Source of the DNA: Pseudomonas sp. PB101
Lineage (GTDB): Bacteria; Pseudomonadota; Gammaproteobacteria; Pseudomonadales; Pseudomonadaceae
Direction: 5' to 3'
DNA length: 64,000 bases
NCBI RefSeq assembly: GCF_009764265.1
Contig: NZ_RWIR01000065.1
Coordinates: forward strand, 1-64,000
This document shows positions 35,310 through 44,083 of this stretch, piece by piece; within the stretch, counting starts at the first letter, position 1; the number at the start of each line of letters is the position of its first letter. A program made the translations under genes and the position numbers. Below the pieces are notes generated by a model. That model was given only the letters and a program-made list of their open reading frames with translations, did not search any database and was not told where the DNA came from.

Positions 35310-38300
35310 ATGAACAAATCAATTATTGGCGCGCTGGAAGAAAGTCGATGTGCGGCCTTGGCAGACTTTTATCTGGGGCAAGTAGCGGTAGAAGAAGACG
35401 AAGGTCGCCCCGAAGATAAAAAGTTGAAACTGACTTCGCACGATGACTTGTATCGCTACCTGTTGATGGACAGCCAGGTCGGGCAGGAGCTGGAAACAGC
35501 GCGCCTGGCAGAGGCTATCGCGGCGGCGCAACAGTACATCGGTGCGATTTACGGCGGCATGGAACCCGGTCATACCGAGCTGTTTTCAAAGGAAGAACTG
35601 CAAGCCTGGCATCAGCGTTATTGCAGTATCAGTGATTGGGCCGGTTATCAGATGCTGGTGGATTATCCGGAAAACTATATCAACCCGACCTTGCGCCTGA
35701 AAAAATCCGAATCGTTCCAGGAGCTGGAAAACAACCTCGGACAGGCCAGCCTGAAAGATGCCTCGGTGCAAATTGCGCTTAATGAACATCTGAAGCAGTT
35801 CGAAGAAGTCTGCAATCTCGACCTGATCTCGGCGTATATCAACAGTACCGACGGCAGCGGCACTGAAAAGGGCACCAGTTTCAAGAACGCCGATTACTAC
35901 TTCATTGGCCGGCAACGGGTCCAACCCTTTGGTTATTTCTGGCGCAAGGCCCATGTTGAATTAACGACCGCGAGCGAGTTCCTCAACCCGGCCGCGTGGA
36001 CCGAATGGAAACCCGTCGGTATTCCCGGCGCGCCGACGGTCCTGGCGATCCGCCCGGTGTTTTTTGCCGGTCGCCTGATGGTGGTTCAGGTCGAAGGGAT
36101 CAAATCCCAGGACACCACTGAAAAGGACAATGACGGTAACGACGTGGTCATTGAAGGGACCTGGCAGATCGAGGTCAAGCTCTCTTACCTTGCCGTGAAC
36201 GGGATCTGGTCGACACCCTCGACCCTGGGGAAAAAGCAGTTCGCCAAGGCCTCCGTGGAGTCGGCTCGTTTGGTGGTGGTGACTTACGCCGGCGTTAAAC
36301 AGGATGTCGATGACCTGCTGGCGGTGTGTTTCACCACTACGGATTTGCCCACGGCGCAGGCGGCAGCGGAGGACGAGCAGGAGCTCGGGTGGATTTTCGC
36401 CACGTGCAATGCCTTGTTCGAACCGCAGCCGCCCAACATCGCCTCGCTTAAAGTGCTGGCCAATGGGCGTTTTGCCAATCAGTACGGGTTGCAGCACAAA
36501 CTTCTATCCACTGAACGCGCGGTCTTGAGTCAGGAGCGGTTACCTCCTTCTGTCGTTGCTGCAATTGACCAGACACGTGATGGGGAAATAAGCAAGTTTA
36601 TTTCGTTGAATATAAATCTTGGCAGTCAACGACAGTTGGTTGGGGATGTGCTTGAGTCGGTTAATGTTTTACAAGTGCAGGGTGTCTATGATTTTTCGTT
36701 TAATGCTTTTTCGTTGGAAGAACTATCTATTGTCCCAGAGGTTTTTACTGATTTTCCTTTCTTTGGTGCAAGTTGCGTTTTTAAAGTGAAAAAAGAAGGT
36801 GCAAGGCGTATTAAGGTTAGTGTTGAGGTTAGGACGCTTCTGGCGCGTATAGATGGGCTCACAATATGCTTGGATGATGCAGGTGGTAGCCCCGTTGTGA
36901 TCGTGTCATTTACGAGGGATGACTTTCCAGAGGATAGTGATCACATTGTGATTGATAGGACGTTGGATATTTCAAATGAGCAAGCTGAGGCACTGTGGTT
37001 AAGAATGCGCTCCTCTGTAGCGGATGGGGCGGGCTTTTCAGCATTGAATAATGGGGTGTATTACCCATTCGGTAGTTTTAACAATAGAGTTGTTGTATCG
37101 AGGTATAATGAAACGGCAGAAATGGCTCTTAAGGTTATGGATGGTAATACCGTCCACCCAGGCCACTGGGAGTCACAGAGTACATTAAACGGCTGGTTCC
37201 AAACCCCATGGGTCGAATATCGCTGGACGGGTAACCCCATCGGTAAAAAACTGAGTGTTGTATGGGGCGAGAACCCAGACGGTAAGTTCGGTCGAGATCG
37301 CTATGACATCACGATCCAGCAAGCTCCCAATGTGAGCAACGTTCCTCTGATCAGCAAGCAGGCAAGCGGTGCACAGTTCCTCGATGTTCAGCCGCTGAAT
37401 CTGGCAACGCTCAAGTGGATACGCCTCAACTCTCTGTTTGGTCCTGAACTGGTGGCCAAAGCCGCCATTTCCATCGACGAGCTGCTGTCGTGGAATACGC
37501 AGCACACCCTTGAACCTCAGCCAACGGGCGTCTCTCCTGCGACGGCACCGATTGATTTCAACAGCGCCCACGGCACCTTCTACTGGGATTTGTTCTTCCA
37601 CCTGCCGTTCCTGATCGCGCATCGCCTGTGCGAGGCGCGCGAGTACCATGAGTCGCAGCGCTGGTTTCAATACATCTTCAACCCGCACATTCGAGAGGCG
37701 CGGCCGGGGGCAGCCAATCCCGCCGATCGCTACTGGCTGTGTCGGCCACTGCTGGAAAAGGGGGATATCGGCTATGAAGCGCTGGGGCTGGTCGACCCTG
37801 ATGCGATCGCCTTTTCCAACCGCATTCACTATCGCAAGACCATTTTTGTCAGCTATGTGCGCTGCATCATCGCCCATGCCGACTCACTCTATCGGCGCTT
37901 GACCCGGGATAGCCTCACTGCGGCGAAGCTGCAATACGTGCGAGCCTTGTCGCTGATGGGCAATGCGCCGACGGCCAAGGCGATGAGCCATTGGAAGCCT
38001 AAATCCGCGGATACGATTATCAAGTCCAAGTCGCTATCCGGACCCTCGTCACTGACCACGTTTGCCCGGTCGCTGGAGGTCAATGTGGCCAATTTGCCGG
38101 CGCGGGTAGAGGGAGCGCCCGATTTTGAAATCCTTGGACTGGAGGAGTTCCGCCCGCCCACCAACGACCAGTTGCTCGACATCTGGAAGTACGTCGAGGA
38201 ATGCCTGTGGAACATGCGGCATAACCTGACCATCGATGGCAAGCCGATGTCGCTGGCGCTGTATGCCCCACCGACCAATCCGCTGGATCTGCTGCGCGCC

Positions 38301-39932
38301 CAGGCGGGCGGTTCTTCGGGGGCTGCGCGCAGTGCTGGTGGCTGGCTGAACATTCCGCACTATCGATTCCGCACCATGCTGGCTACCGCGCAGAATGCGG
38401 TGCAGACGCTCATCGGCTTTGGGCGTGAAGTCCGTCAGTTGATGGAGTTGCGCGATCGTGGACAGCTGGAGGAGTTGCAGCAAAGTCATGTGATTGCTTT
38501 GGGCGGGCATGCCAAGACCATTCAGGAGGAGACAATCAAGCAACTCGAGGCCTCGGAAGCGGCTTTGAAAGAAAGTCAAAAGATGATTCAGGAGCGGGCC
38601 ACACATTATGGGGAACTCAATGCAAACCCGCTGCTTTTGCCGGAAATAACCGGGGACGCTCTCAGCTTGACAGGCAAGCTAACGGGCGCAGCAGCCGTTG
38701 TTCCCTTCACGGCTGGATCGCTAATCAATGCGAGCATGAAAGAGCAAACTTTAACTGGTTTTGCAGCTATTGGCCCTGCTGCGTTGGGAGGTACTCAGGG
38801 TGGAGATCGTGGCGAACCCGTAAATGCAGTGGGTACTGTTTTTTCGATCACGGGTGCGGGCACGTATGCAACAGGCGAAGCCTTCCAACGAGCATCTTTT
38901 TACCTGCGCCGAGGCGAGGAATGGAGCTTCGCCGAAGCCCAGGCCAAGAGTGAGTTGCAGGTCATCGAGCAGCAACTCGAAGCCCACGACCACACCCTCA
39001 AGGCCGCCAGGGCCAGCCTCGCGCAAACCCTGAAAGCCAACGACCAGGCCCAGGAGCTTTATTCGTTCTACAAGACCCGCGCCACCAACGTCGAACTCTA
39101 TCGCTGGTTGTTGAGCCAGATGGCCACGCTGTACTTCCAGGCCTATGACGCCGTGGTCGGGTTGTGCCTGAGCGCCGAAGCCAGCTGGCAGTACGAAATG
39201 GGCGATTTCGACACGCGCGTCATCCGCCCCAATGTCTGGATGGACAACCGTCACGGCCTGAGCGCCGGTGAGTCGATGCTGCTCGACCTGATGCGTCTGG
39301 AACGGGACTTCCTCAACCGCAACGAGCGGCGACTGGAACTCACCAAGACCATTTCCCTGCGCGATCTGTTCGAGAAAGGGCAATTCACGCCGGCTAAAAC
39401 CTGGGTCCAGGTGCTGGACGACCTGCGCAAGGGGAAACTCGATTTCGAGTTGTCCCAGAAGTTGTTCGACAGCGATTACCCGGGGCACTACTGCCGGCAG
39501 ATCATCAGCGTGGCCCTGTCCTTGCCCGTAGTGCTGGGGCCTTACCAGGACGTGCGCGCCATGTTGATGCAAACCGGCAGTACCACGGTGGTCAAGGCCA
39601 ATGTGAGCTCGCTTGACTACCTGTATGGGGACGGCAACCAGATGCCGCCGTTCGACATCCTGCTCAACCTGCGCAGCCATCAGCAAGTGGGCATCAGCAG
39701 CGGCCTGGACGATGCCGGCCTGCACCAGTTGATGTTCGGTGATGAACGCTACCTGCCGTTTGAAGGCACGGGGGCTGTATCGAGATGGCAATTGCATTTC
39801 CCCCGGCATGCTTCGGCGCAACAGAGCGACATGATCGAAAGCCTGACGGACATCATTGTGCACGTGCGTTATCTGGCCAAGGCCGGCGGCACGGCTTACA
39901 CCGAGGCGGTATTGGACAAGTTGGGTGATTGA
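35310..39932 (+). CDS. Tc toxin subunit A, C-terminal half (TcaB-like): channel and TcB-binding region
   Basis: A 1540-aa protein. Residues 1-1000 hold the region that in TcA links the shell to the neuraminidase-like part. Residues about 1035-1105 form a long coiled coil (RQLMELRDRGQLEELQQSH). A glycine/alanine-rich hydrophobic tip follows (about 1110-1195), then the returning helix (about 1210-1260). This is the translocation-channel hairpin. The C-terminus ends in the TcB-binding fold (SLTDIIVHVRYLAKAGG). ATG 35310 has GGAGAA upstream. Residues 410-625 are encoded by clearly AT-richer DNA than the rest, suggesting a swapped receptor-binding segment. It lies 149 bp after the N-terminal half and is probably in the same transcript. 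Confidence 0.92.
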   Translation: MNKSIIGALEESRCAALADFYLGQVAVEEDEGRPEDKKLKLTSHDDLYRYLLMDSQVGQELETARLAEAIAAAQQYIGAIYGGMEPGHTELFSKEELQAWHQRYCSISDWAGYQMLVDYPENYINPTLRLKKSESFQELENNLGQASLKDASVQIALNEHLKQFEEVCNLDLISAYINSTDGSGTEKGTSFKNADYYFIGRQRVQPFGYFWRKAHVELTTASEFLNPAAWTEWKPVGIPGAPTVLAIRPVFFAGRLMVVQVEGIKSQDTTEKDNDGNDVVIEGTWQIEVKLSYLAVNGIWSTPSTLGKKQFAKASVESARLVVVTYAGVKQDVDDLLAVCFTTTDLPTAQAAAEDEQELGWIFATCNALFEPQPPNIASLKVLANGRFANQYGLQHKLLSTERAVLSQERLPPSVVAAIDQTRDGEISKFISLNINLGSQRQLVGDVLESVNVLQVQGVYDFSFNAFSLEELSIVPEVFTDFPFFGASCVFKVKKEGARRIKVSVEVRTLLARIDGLTICLDDAGGSPVVIVSFTRDDFPEDSDHIVIDRTLDISNEQAEALWLRMRSSVADGAGFSALNNGVYYPFGSFNNRVVVSRYNETAEMALKVMDGNTVHPGHWESQSTLNGWFQTPWVEYRWTGNPIGKKLSVVWGENPDGKFGRDRYDITIQQAPNVSNVPLISKQASGAQFLDVQPLNLATLKWIRLNSLFGPELVAKAAISIDELLSWNTQHTLEPQPTGVSPATAPIDFNSAHGTFYWDLFFHLPFLIAHRLCEAREYHESQRWFQYIFNPHIREARPGAANPADRYWLCRPLLEKGDIGYEALGLVDPDAIAFSNRIHYRKTIFVSYVRCIIAHADSLYRRLTRDSLTAAKLQYVRALSLMGNAPTAKAMSHWKPKSADTIIKSKSLSGPSSLTTFARSLEVNVANLPARVEGAPDFEILGLEEFRPPTNDQLLDIWKYVEECLWNMRHNLTIDGKPMSLALYAPPTNPLDLLRAQAGGSSGAARSAGGWLNIPHYRFRTMLATAQNAVQTLIGFGREVRQLMELRDRGQLEELQQSHVIALGGHAKTIQEETIKQLEASEAALKESQKMIQERATHYGELNANPLLLPEITGDALSLTGKLTGAAAVVPFTAGSLINASMKEQTLTGFAAIGPAALGGTQGGDRGEPVNAVGTVFSITGAGTYATGEAFQRASFYLRRGEEWSFAEAQAKSELQVIEQQLEAHDHTLKAARASLAQTLKANDQAQELYSFYKTRATNVELYRWLLSQMATLYFQAYDAVVGLCLSAEASWQYEMGDFDTRVIRPNVWMDNRHGLSAGESMLLDLMRLERDFLNRNERRLELTKTISLRDLFEKGQFTPAKTWVQVLDDLRKGKLDFELSQKLFDSDYPGHYCRQIISVALSLPVVLGPYQDVRAMLMQTGSTTVVKANVSSLDYLYGDGNQMPPFDILLNLRSHQQVGISSGLDDAGLHQLMFGDERYLPFEGTGAVSRWQLHFPRHASAQQSDMIESLTDIIVHVRYLAKAGGTAYTEAVLDKLGD

Positions 39933-40028
39933 GGCGAGTTCGCCTTGGTCAGGAAGACGTTGATGGGCAAATGCCTGAGCGACGTTATGTCAGTTCAGGT
40001 GTCATGAATTAATTGAGAGACGCAAATC

Positions 40029-40559
40029 ATGAACGAAGACGAAATCAGGGGTCGCAACCTTATTGTGGATGGCAGGTTTCCCTCAAGCTGGAAAGAACAC
40101 TGGTCGCACTTTAACGGGAAGGGGCTAGCGCGGACATTTTCAGATCCGGTTTATGGTTTTTATCTGATGATGAACGGGGAGGCGGCTGTTAAACAGACTT
40201 TCGACACGGCCCCGCTTACAGCCGCACAACTGACCAAGGCGAGCTACAGGCTGAGATTCCTATATGAGAATTACGGTGATGGCGCAAACTCCAAGGTGAT
40301 CGTCAGGACCAGCACCGGAGTGGAGGACCCGATTGATCTGAGTGGCAAGATTCCCGAGCACCCCCAGGCTGAGTGGAATCCCTTTGAGCCTTATCAGTTC
40401 ACGGTTGTGGCGGCTGACCAGGATGTAGACATCGAACTGCATGGGTCCGCCTTGGGCGGATCGAGTGGTTTACGCATTACCGACATCGACGTCCAATTGC
40501 ATCTCGGCGCCCTGGTGTTGAAATCCGTGACGCTCGACGAACGGAGTTATGAGCCTTAG
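40029..40559 (+). CDS. Small beta-rich protein of the Tc toxin cluster, unknown function
   Basis: A 176-aa protein without a signal peptide. It begins with RNLIVDGRFPSSWKEHW, which resembles the first strand of galactose-binding or jelly-roll carbohydrate modules (N-L-x-x-x-G-x-F ... W). Alternating strands follow (ASYRLRFLYENYG, YQFTVVAADQDVDIELHG). It starts 96 bp after the TcaB-like gene on the same strand. A lectin-like accessory of the toxin is plausible from fold pattern and place, but this is inference. Base composition is close to that of the toxin genes. Confidence 0.7.
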   Translation: MNEDEIRGRNLIVDGRFPSSWKEHWSHFNGKGLARTFSDPVYGFYLMMNGEAAVKQTFDTAPLTAAQLTKASYRLRFLYENYGDGANSKVIVRTSTGVEDPIDLSGKIPEHPQAEWNPFEPYQFTVVAADQDVDIELHGSALGGSSGLRITDIDVQLHLGALVLKSVTLDERSYEP

Positions 40560-40593
40560 TCCATCGCAGCGCGAGAGGCGTACCGGTAGATGC

Positions 40594-41925
40594 CTAGGCA
40601 ATGCCGGTGCGTTTCCAGCCCAGATACCGCGTCACCAACGCTGCCCCCAACTCGCCGGGTAGCGCATCCATTACCAGCACGCCATGAGCGTTCAGGCGTT
40701 CATGGAGTTCGGCGCGTGCATTCAGATAGTCCACTGTCCCGCAATAGGCCAGTGCTTCGGGCAAGGTCTGCACCGGGGACTGGCGCAGGGTGTCGAGCAC
40801 GTCTTCGCGCAGGCTCGCGACCAGCACCTGATGCTGCCGGCTGAGGCGTTTAACGGCCGGGAGCAGCTCATCGTCATTCTCTTCGCGCAGGTTGGTCACC
40901 AGCACCACCAGTGCCCGGCGTTTTTGCCGTGCCAGCAGTTGCGTGACGGCGGCTTGATAGTCGGCACTGCGTTGGCTGCTGTTCAAGTCATAGACGCTGT
41001 TGAGCAGGGTGTTGAGATGGCTGGTGCCTTTGACCGGCGCGAGGTAGCGCGGTTGTTCGCTGGCAAAGGTACTCAGGCCCACCGCGTCGCCCTGGCGCAG
41101 CGCCACGTAGCTGAGCAACAGACAGGCGTTGAGGGCGTGATCGAAGTGCGACAGCTCATCATCCTGGCTGCGCATGTGCCGGCCGCAGTCGAGCATGAAG
41201 ATGATCTGCTGATCGCGTTCGTCCTGGTACTCCCGGGCAATCGGCGTGCGCTGGCGGGCGGTGGCTTTCCAGTCGATCTGGCGCAGGCTGTCGCCCTCGC
41301 GAAACTCGCGCAATTGATGGAATTCCAGGCCCAGGCCGCGTCGTTGTTTCTGGCGTACGCCAAGCTGGCTGAGCCAGTTGTCCACAGCCAGCAATTGCCC
41401 TTCATAGAGGCGGGCGAAATCGGGGTAGACGCGGGTGGCGTCGGGCAGGTCGAGCAAGCGTCTGTGCGTCCAGAGCCCCAAGGGACTTGGCAGGTTGATT
41501 TCGCAGCGTTCAAAGCTGAAGTGACCGCGCTGGAGCGGGCGCAGGCGATAACCGGCCAGGCTGTGCCGGCCGGGTTGCAGCTCGACCGTCAGGGGCAGGT
41601 GTTCGAAGCTCAGGCCCGCCGGCACATGATCGAAGACTTGTACCTTCAGCGGTTGCGTAAAGTCGTGTTCGAGGGTCAGTTGCGCCTCGCTCCATCGACC
41701 CAGCGCGAGGCTGCCGGGTATCTGGCGTTTCAGCCGGGGCGACGGCAGGCGCTTTACGCGAACAGCATCCAGCAGGGCCAGGGCCAGCAGCGCCAGGAGC
41801 AAGCCCCAGTTGATCGCCATGAACCTGGCTGCAATCGCGAACTCCAGCGCCCGCAACGTACCCGACACAATGCCGCAAGCCAGCAGGATCAACAGCCAGG
41901 CGAGCATCAGGCGCGAGGGCTTCAC
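40594..41925 (-). CDS. DUF58-domain protein
   Basis: A 443-aa protein. Two N-terminal membrane helices lie in about residues 5-50. A beta-rich middle precedes the DUF58 core (RQIDWKATARQRTPIAREYQ), which leads into a von Willebrand A-like segment with FMLDCGRHMRSQ as the degenerate metal-site strand. The GTG start at 41925 overlaps the MoxR stop (GTGA), so translation is coupled. MoxR ATPases with DUF58/VWA partners act as chaperones for metal or envelope complexes; the client here is unknown. It is the last gene of the six-gene operon. Confidence 0.85.
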   Translation of the reverse strand: MKPSRLMLAWLLILLACGIVSGTLRALEFAIAARFMAINWGLLLALLALALLDAVRVKRLPSPRLKRQIPGSLALGRWSEAQLTLEHDFTQPLKVQVFDHVPAGLSFEHLPLTVELQPGRHSLAGYRLRPLQRGHFSFERCEINLPSPLGLWTHRRLLDLPDATRVYPDFARLYEGQLLAVDNWLSQLGVRQKQRRGLGLEFHQLREFREGDSLRQIDWKATARQRTPIAREYQDERDQQIIFMLDCGRHMRSQDDELSHFDHALNACLLLSYVALRQGDAVGLSTFASEQPRYLAPVKGTSHLNTLLNSVYDLNSSQRSADYQAAVTQLLARQKRRALVVLVTNLREENDDELLPAVKRLSRQHQVLVASLREDVLDTLRQSPVQTLPEALAYCGTVDYLNARAELHERLNAHGVLVMDALPGELGAALVTRYLGWKRTGIA

Positions 41926-42923
41926 AGGCGCGGCGCCGCAACCTGGTCGAGCATCTGCAGGAGCACTTGATCGACATCCAGCCCTTCGATATCCAGCTCC
42001 GGTGCGATGCGCACGCGATGGCGCAGCACGGCCAGGGCACAACCCTTGATGTCATCCGGGATCACGAACTCACCGCCGCGCAACAGCGCACGAGCCCGGG
42101 CACAACGCACCAGCGCGATGGAAGCACGCGGGCCGGCGCCGAGGATCAGGCCAGGCCAGCTGCGCGTGGAGCGGGCCAGGCGCACGGCGTAATCGAGCAC
42201 CTGATCGTCCAGCGCCAGGTCGCTGGCGATGCGTTGCAGGGCCAGCACATCCCTGGCCTGTAACAACGTACGCATCGGTTGAACGTCGAGCATGTCGGCC
42301 CGGGTCGAGCGGCTGACCTGACGCACCATGTTCAGCTCCTGCTCGGCGTCGGGGTAATCCATGCGCACCTTGAGCATGAAGCGATCCAGTTCGGCCTCCG
42401 GCAGCGGGTAAGTGCCTTCCTGTTCGATCGGGTTTTGCGTGGCGAGCACCATGAACGGTTGCGCAATCGGCAATGCCTGGCCTTCGAGGGTGACTTGCCG
42501 TTCCTGCATGGCTTCGAGCAGCGCGGCCTGGGTTTTCGCCGGGGCCCGGTTGATCTCGTCGGCCAGAAGCAGGTTGGTGAACAACGGCCCCTTGCGCAGT
42601 TTGAATTGCTCGGTTTGCAAGTCATATACGGCATGCCCGGTGACGTCGCTGGGCATCAGGTCCGGGGTGAACTGGATGCGCGCGAACTCACCGCCGAAGC
42701 AATGGGCGAGGGCGCGTACCAACAGGGTCTTGCCCAGCCCGGGCACACCTTCGAGCAATACGTGGCCGCCGGCGATCAGCGCGGTCAGGACGTCGTCGAT
42801 CACGCTGTCCTGGCCAATCACGGCTTTCTGCAATTCCTTGCATACGGCCTGAGCCAGCTGGCTTGCACGCTGGCGCTGTTGAGCCGTATGGCTCTGGGCG
42901 TCGGGCTCGAGTGGTTCACTCAT
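41922..42923 (-). CDS. MoxR-family AAA+ ATPase
   Basis: A 333-aa ATPase with Walker A GVPGLGKT, Walker B LLADEINRAPAKTQ and the sensor segment ATQNPIEQEGTYPLPEAELDRF, all diagnostic of MoxR proteins. These act as chaperone-like machines together with VWA-domain partners. It overlaps both neighbours by 4 nt (ATGA at the start, GTGA at the end), fixing its place between DUF4350 and DUF58. Confidence 0.94.
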   Translation of the reverse strand: MSEPLEPDAQSHTAQQRQRASQLAQAVCKELQKAVIGQDSVIDDVLTALIAGGHVLLEGVPGLGKTLLVRALAHCFGGEFARIQFTPDLMPSDVTGHAVYDLQTEQFKLRKGPLFTNLLLADEINRAPAKTQAALLEAMQERQVTLEGQALPIAQPFMVLATQNPIEQEGTYPLPEAELDRFMLKVRMDYPDAEQELNMVRQVSRSTRADMLDVQPMRTLLQARDVLALQRIASDLALDDQVLDYAVRLARSTRSWPGLILGAGPRASIALVRCARARALLRGGEFVIPDDIKGCALAVLRHRVRIAPELDIEGLDVDQVLLQMLDQVAAPRL

Positions 42924-44083
42924 AGGGCGTTCCTCAAAGATTGCAGGTGGGCGACCAGACGGCTGAATTCAACGCTGGAAAGCCGTTGCCTGGGTCGCGG
43001 GATCATGGCCTGGCTGATAGCGCCTGCGGGTTGGCCGCTCAGGCGTGCAAGTACTCGCCATTGTTCATAGACGTCGAGTTCTTCAAAGCCGGGATGGCGA
43101 CGCCGTACACGGCGCAGGATGTCTTGCTGCAAGGCTTGCAGCAGGCCGGCCTGACCGTTGCGGCGCAACAGGAAACCGGCACTGGCGCGCAGGTGCTCCT
43201 GCAGTTGCCGACGCGCCTTCGACGGCGGTTCCAGCAATGGGCCCTGACGCATGCCGAAGTGCCAGAAACCCAGGCCGATCAAGGCGAACAATGCGACCAG
43301 TGCCTGGGGGAAGTAACGCAGCAGCAAGGTCGGCAGGCTGTCGTGATCGGTGTTGAAGATCAGTGTCACACGGGTGTCGGCGGTCAGGTACCAAAGCAGC
43401 CAGGCATTGTCGTACCGGTCGATGGCCGGGGTTTTCCACAAGTCGGCGTCGGTGACCACGATGATCGAACCGAGGACGTGATCGAGCTGCATCATGTGCG
43501 TGGCCCTGGCGCTGTTGGCCCAGGCCCGGGCGAGGTGTTTCGGGTCTTTGAGGTGGAACGTGATATCGAAATCGGCATAGGCCGGGGCGTCTTCGTCTTT
43601 CAGATAAAGCCTGGTCAATTGCGGGTAGGGATCTTCGCCGACTTTGGGTGGCGGCGCCTTGAGGTCTTTGCTCAGGGACTGGCGCAGTTGCACCCGATCG
43701 AGCAGCAGGTCATTGCTGTGGCCGAGTTTTTCATCCCACAACGACTCGGCGACGAACAGCAGGCGCCCGCCGGCCCGGGTCCAGTTCATCAGCTGGTCGA
43801 TCTGCCGTGGCGTCATGTTGTAGCGGTCCCCGAGTAACAGCAGGCTGTGTTGGTGCGGGTCGAGGCTGGGCAGGATGTCGAGGCTGTTGGCGTGGTCGAC
43901 GCTCAGGCCTTGTTTACGCAGGAACAGTTCCGCCGCCAGATAAGGGTTGGCCCTGGCTTCTGGAGAGGGACCGTGGTCGATTTCGGCCTGATAAGGCGTT
44001 GCCTTGAGGTACAGATAAACACTCAGCGCAGCCACCAGCACGGCGATCAACGCAATGGCAAACGCCCCCCGGCGCCGACTCAA
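42920..44083 (-). CDS. DUF4350-domain membrane protein
   Basis: A 387-aa protein. An N-terminal membrane helix (AIALIAVLVAALSVYLYL) is followed by a periplasmic Rossmann-like region with LLLGDRYNMTPRQIDQL and FVAESLWDEK, typical of DUF4350. A second helix near residue 270 leads to a cytosolic tail. The most likely start is a TTG at 44083 that overlaps the previous stop (TTGA); no ATG lies near the first helix. Function unknown; always found next to MoxR and DUF4129 genes as far as I recall. Confidence 0.82.
   Translation of the reverse strand: MSRRRGAFAIALIAVLVAALSVYLYLKATPYQAEIDHGPSPEARANPYLAAELFLRKQGLSVDHANSLDILPSLDPHQHSLLLLGDRYNMTPRQIDQLMNWTRAGGRLLFVAESLWDEKLGHSNDLLLDRVQLRQSLSKDLKAPPPKVGEDPYPQLTRLYLKDEDAPAYADFDITFHLKDPKHLARAWANSARATHMMQLDHVLGSIIVVTDADLWKTPAIDRYDNAWLLWYLTADTRVTLIFNTDHDSLPTLLLRYFPQALVALFALIGLGFWHFGMRQGPLLEPPSKARRQLQEHLRASAGFLLRRNGQAGLLQALQQDILRRVRRRHPGFEELDVYEQWRVLARLSGQPAGAISQAMIPRPRQRLSSVEFSRLVAHLQSLRNAL

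Noticed and set aside
39945..40010. A possible fourth lux-box-like site before the 176-aa gene (TGTCAGTTCAGGTGTCA area)
   Set aside because: There is no CTG-N10-CAG dyad; the half-sites are direct rather than inverted, so it does not meet the motif.
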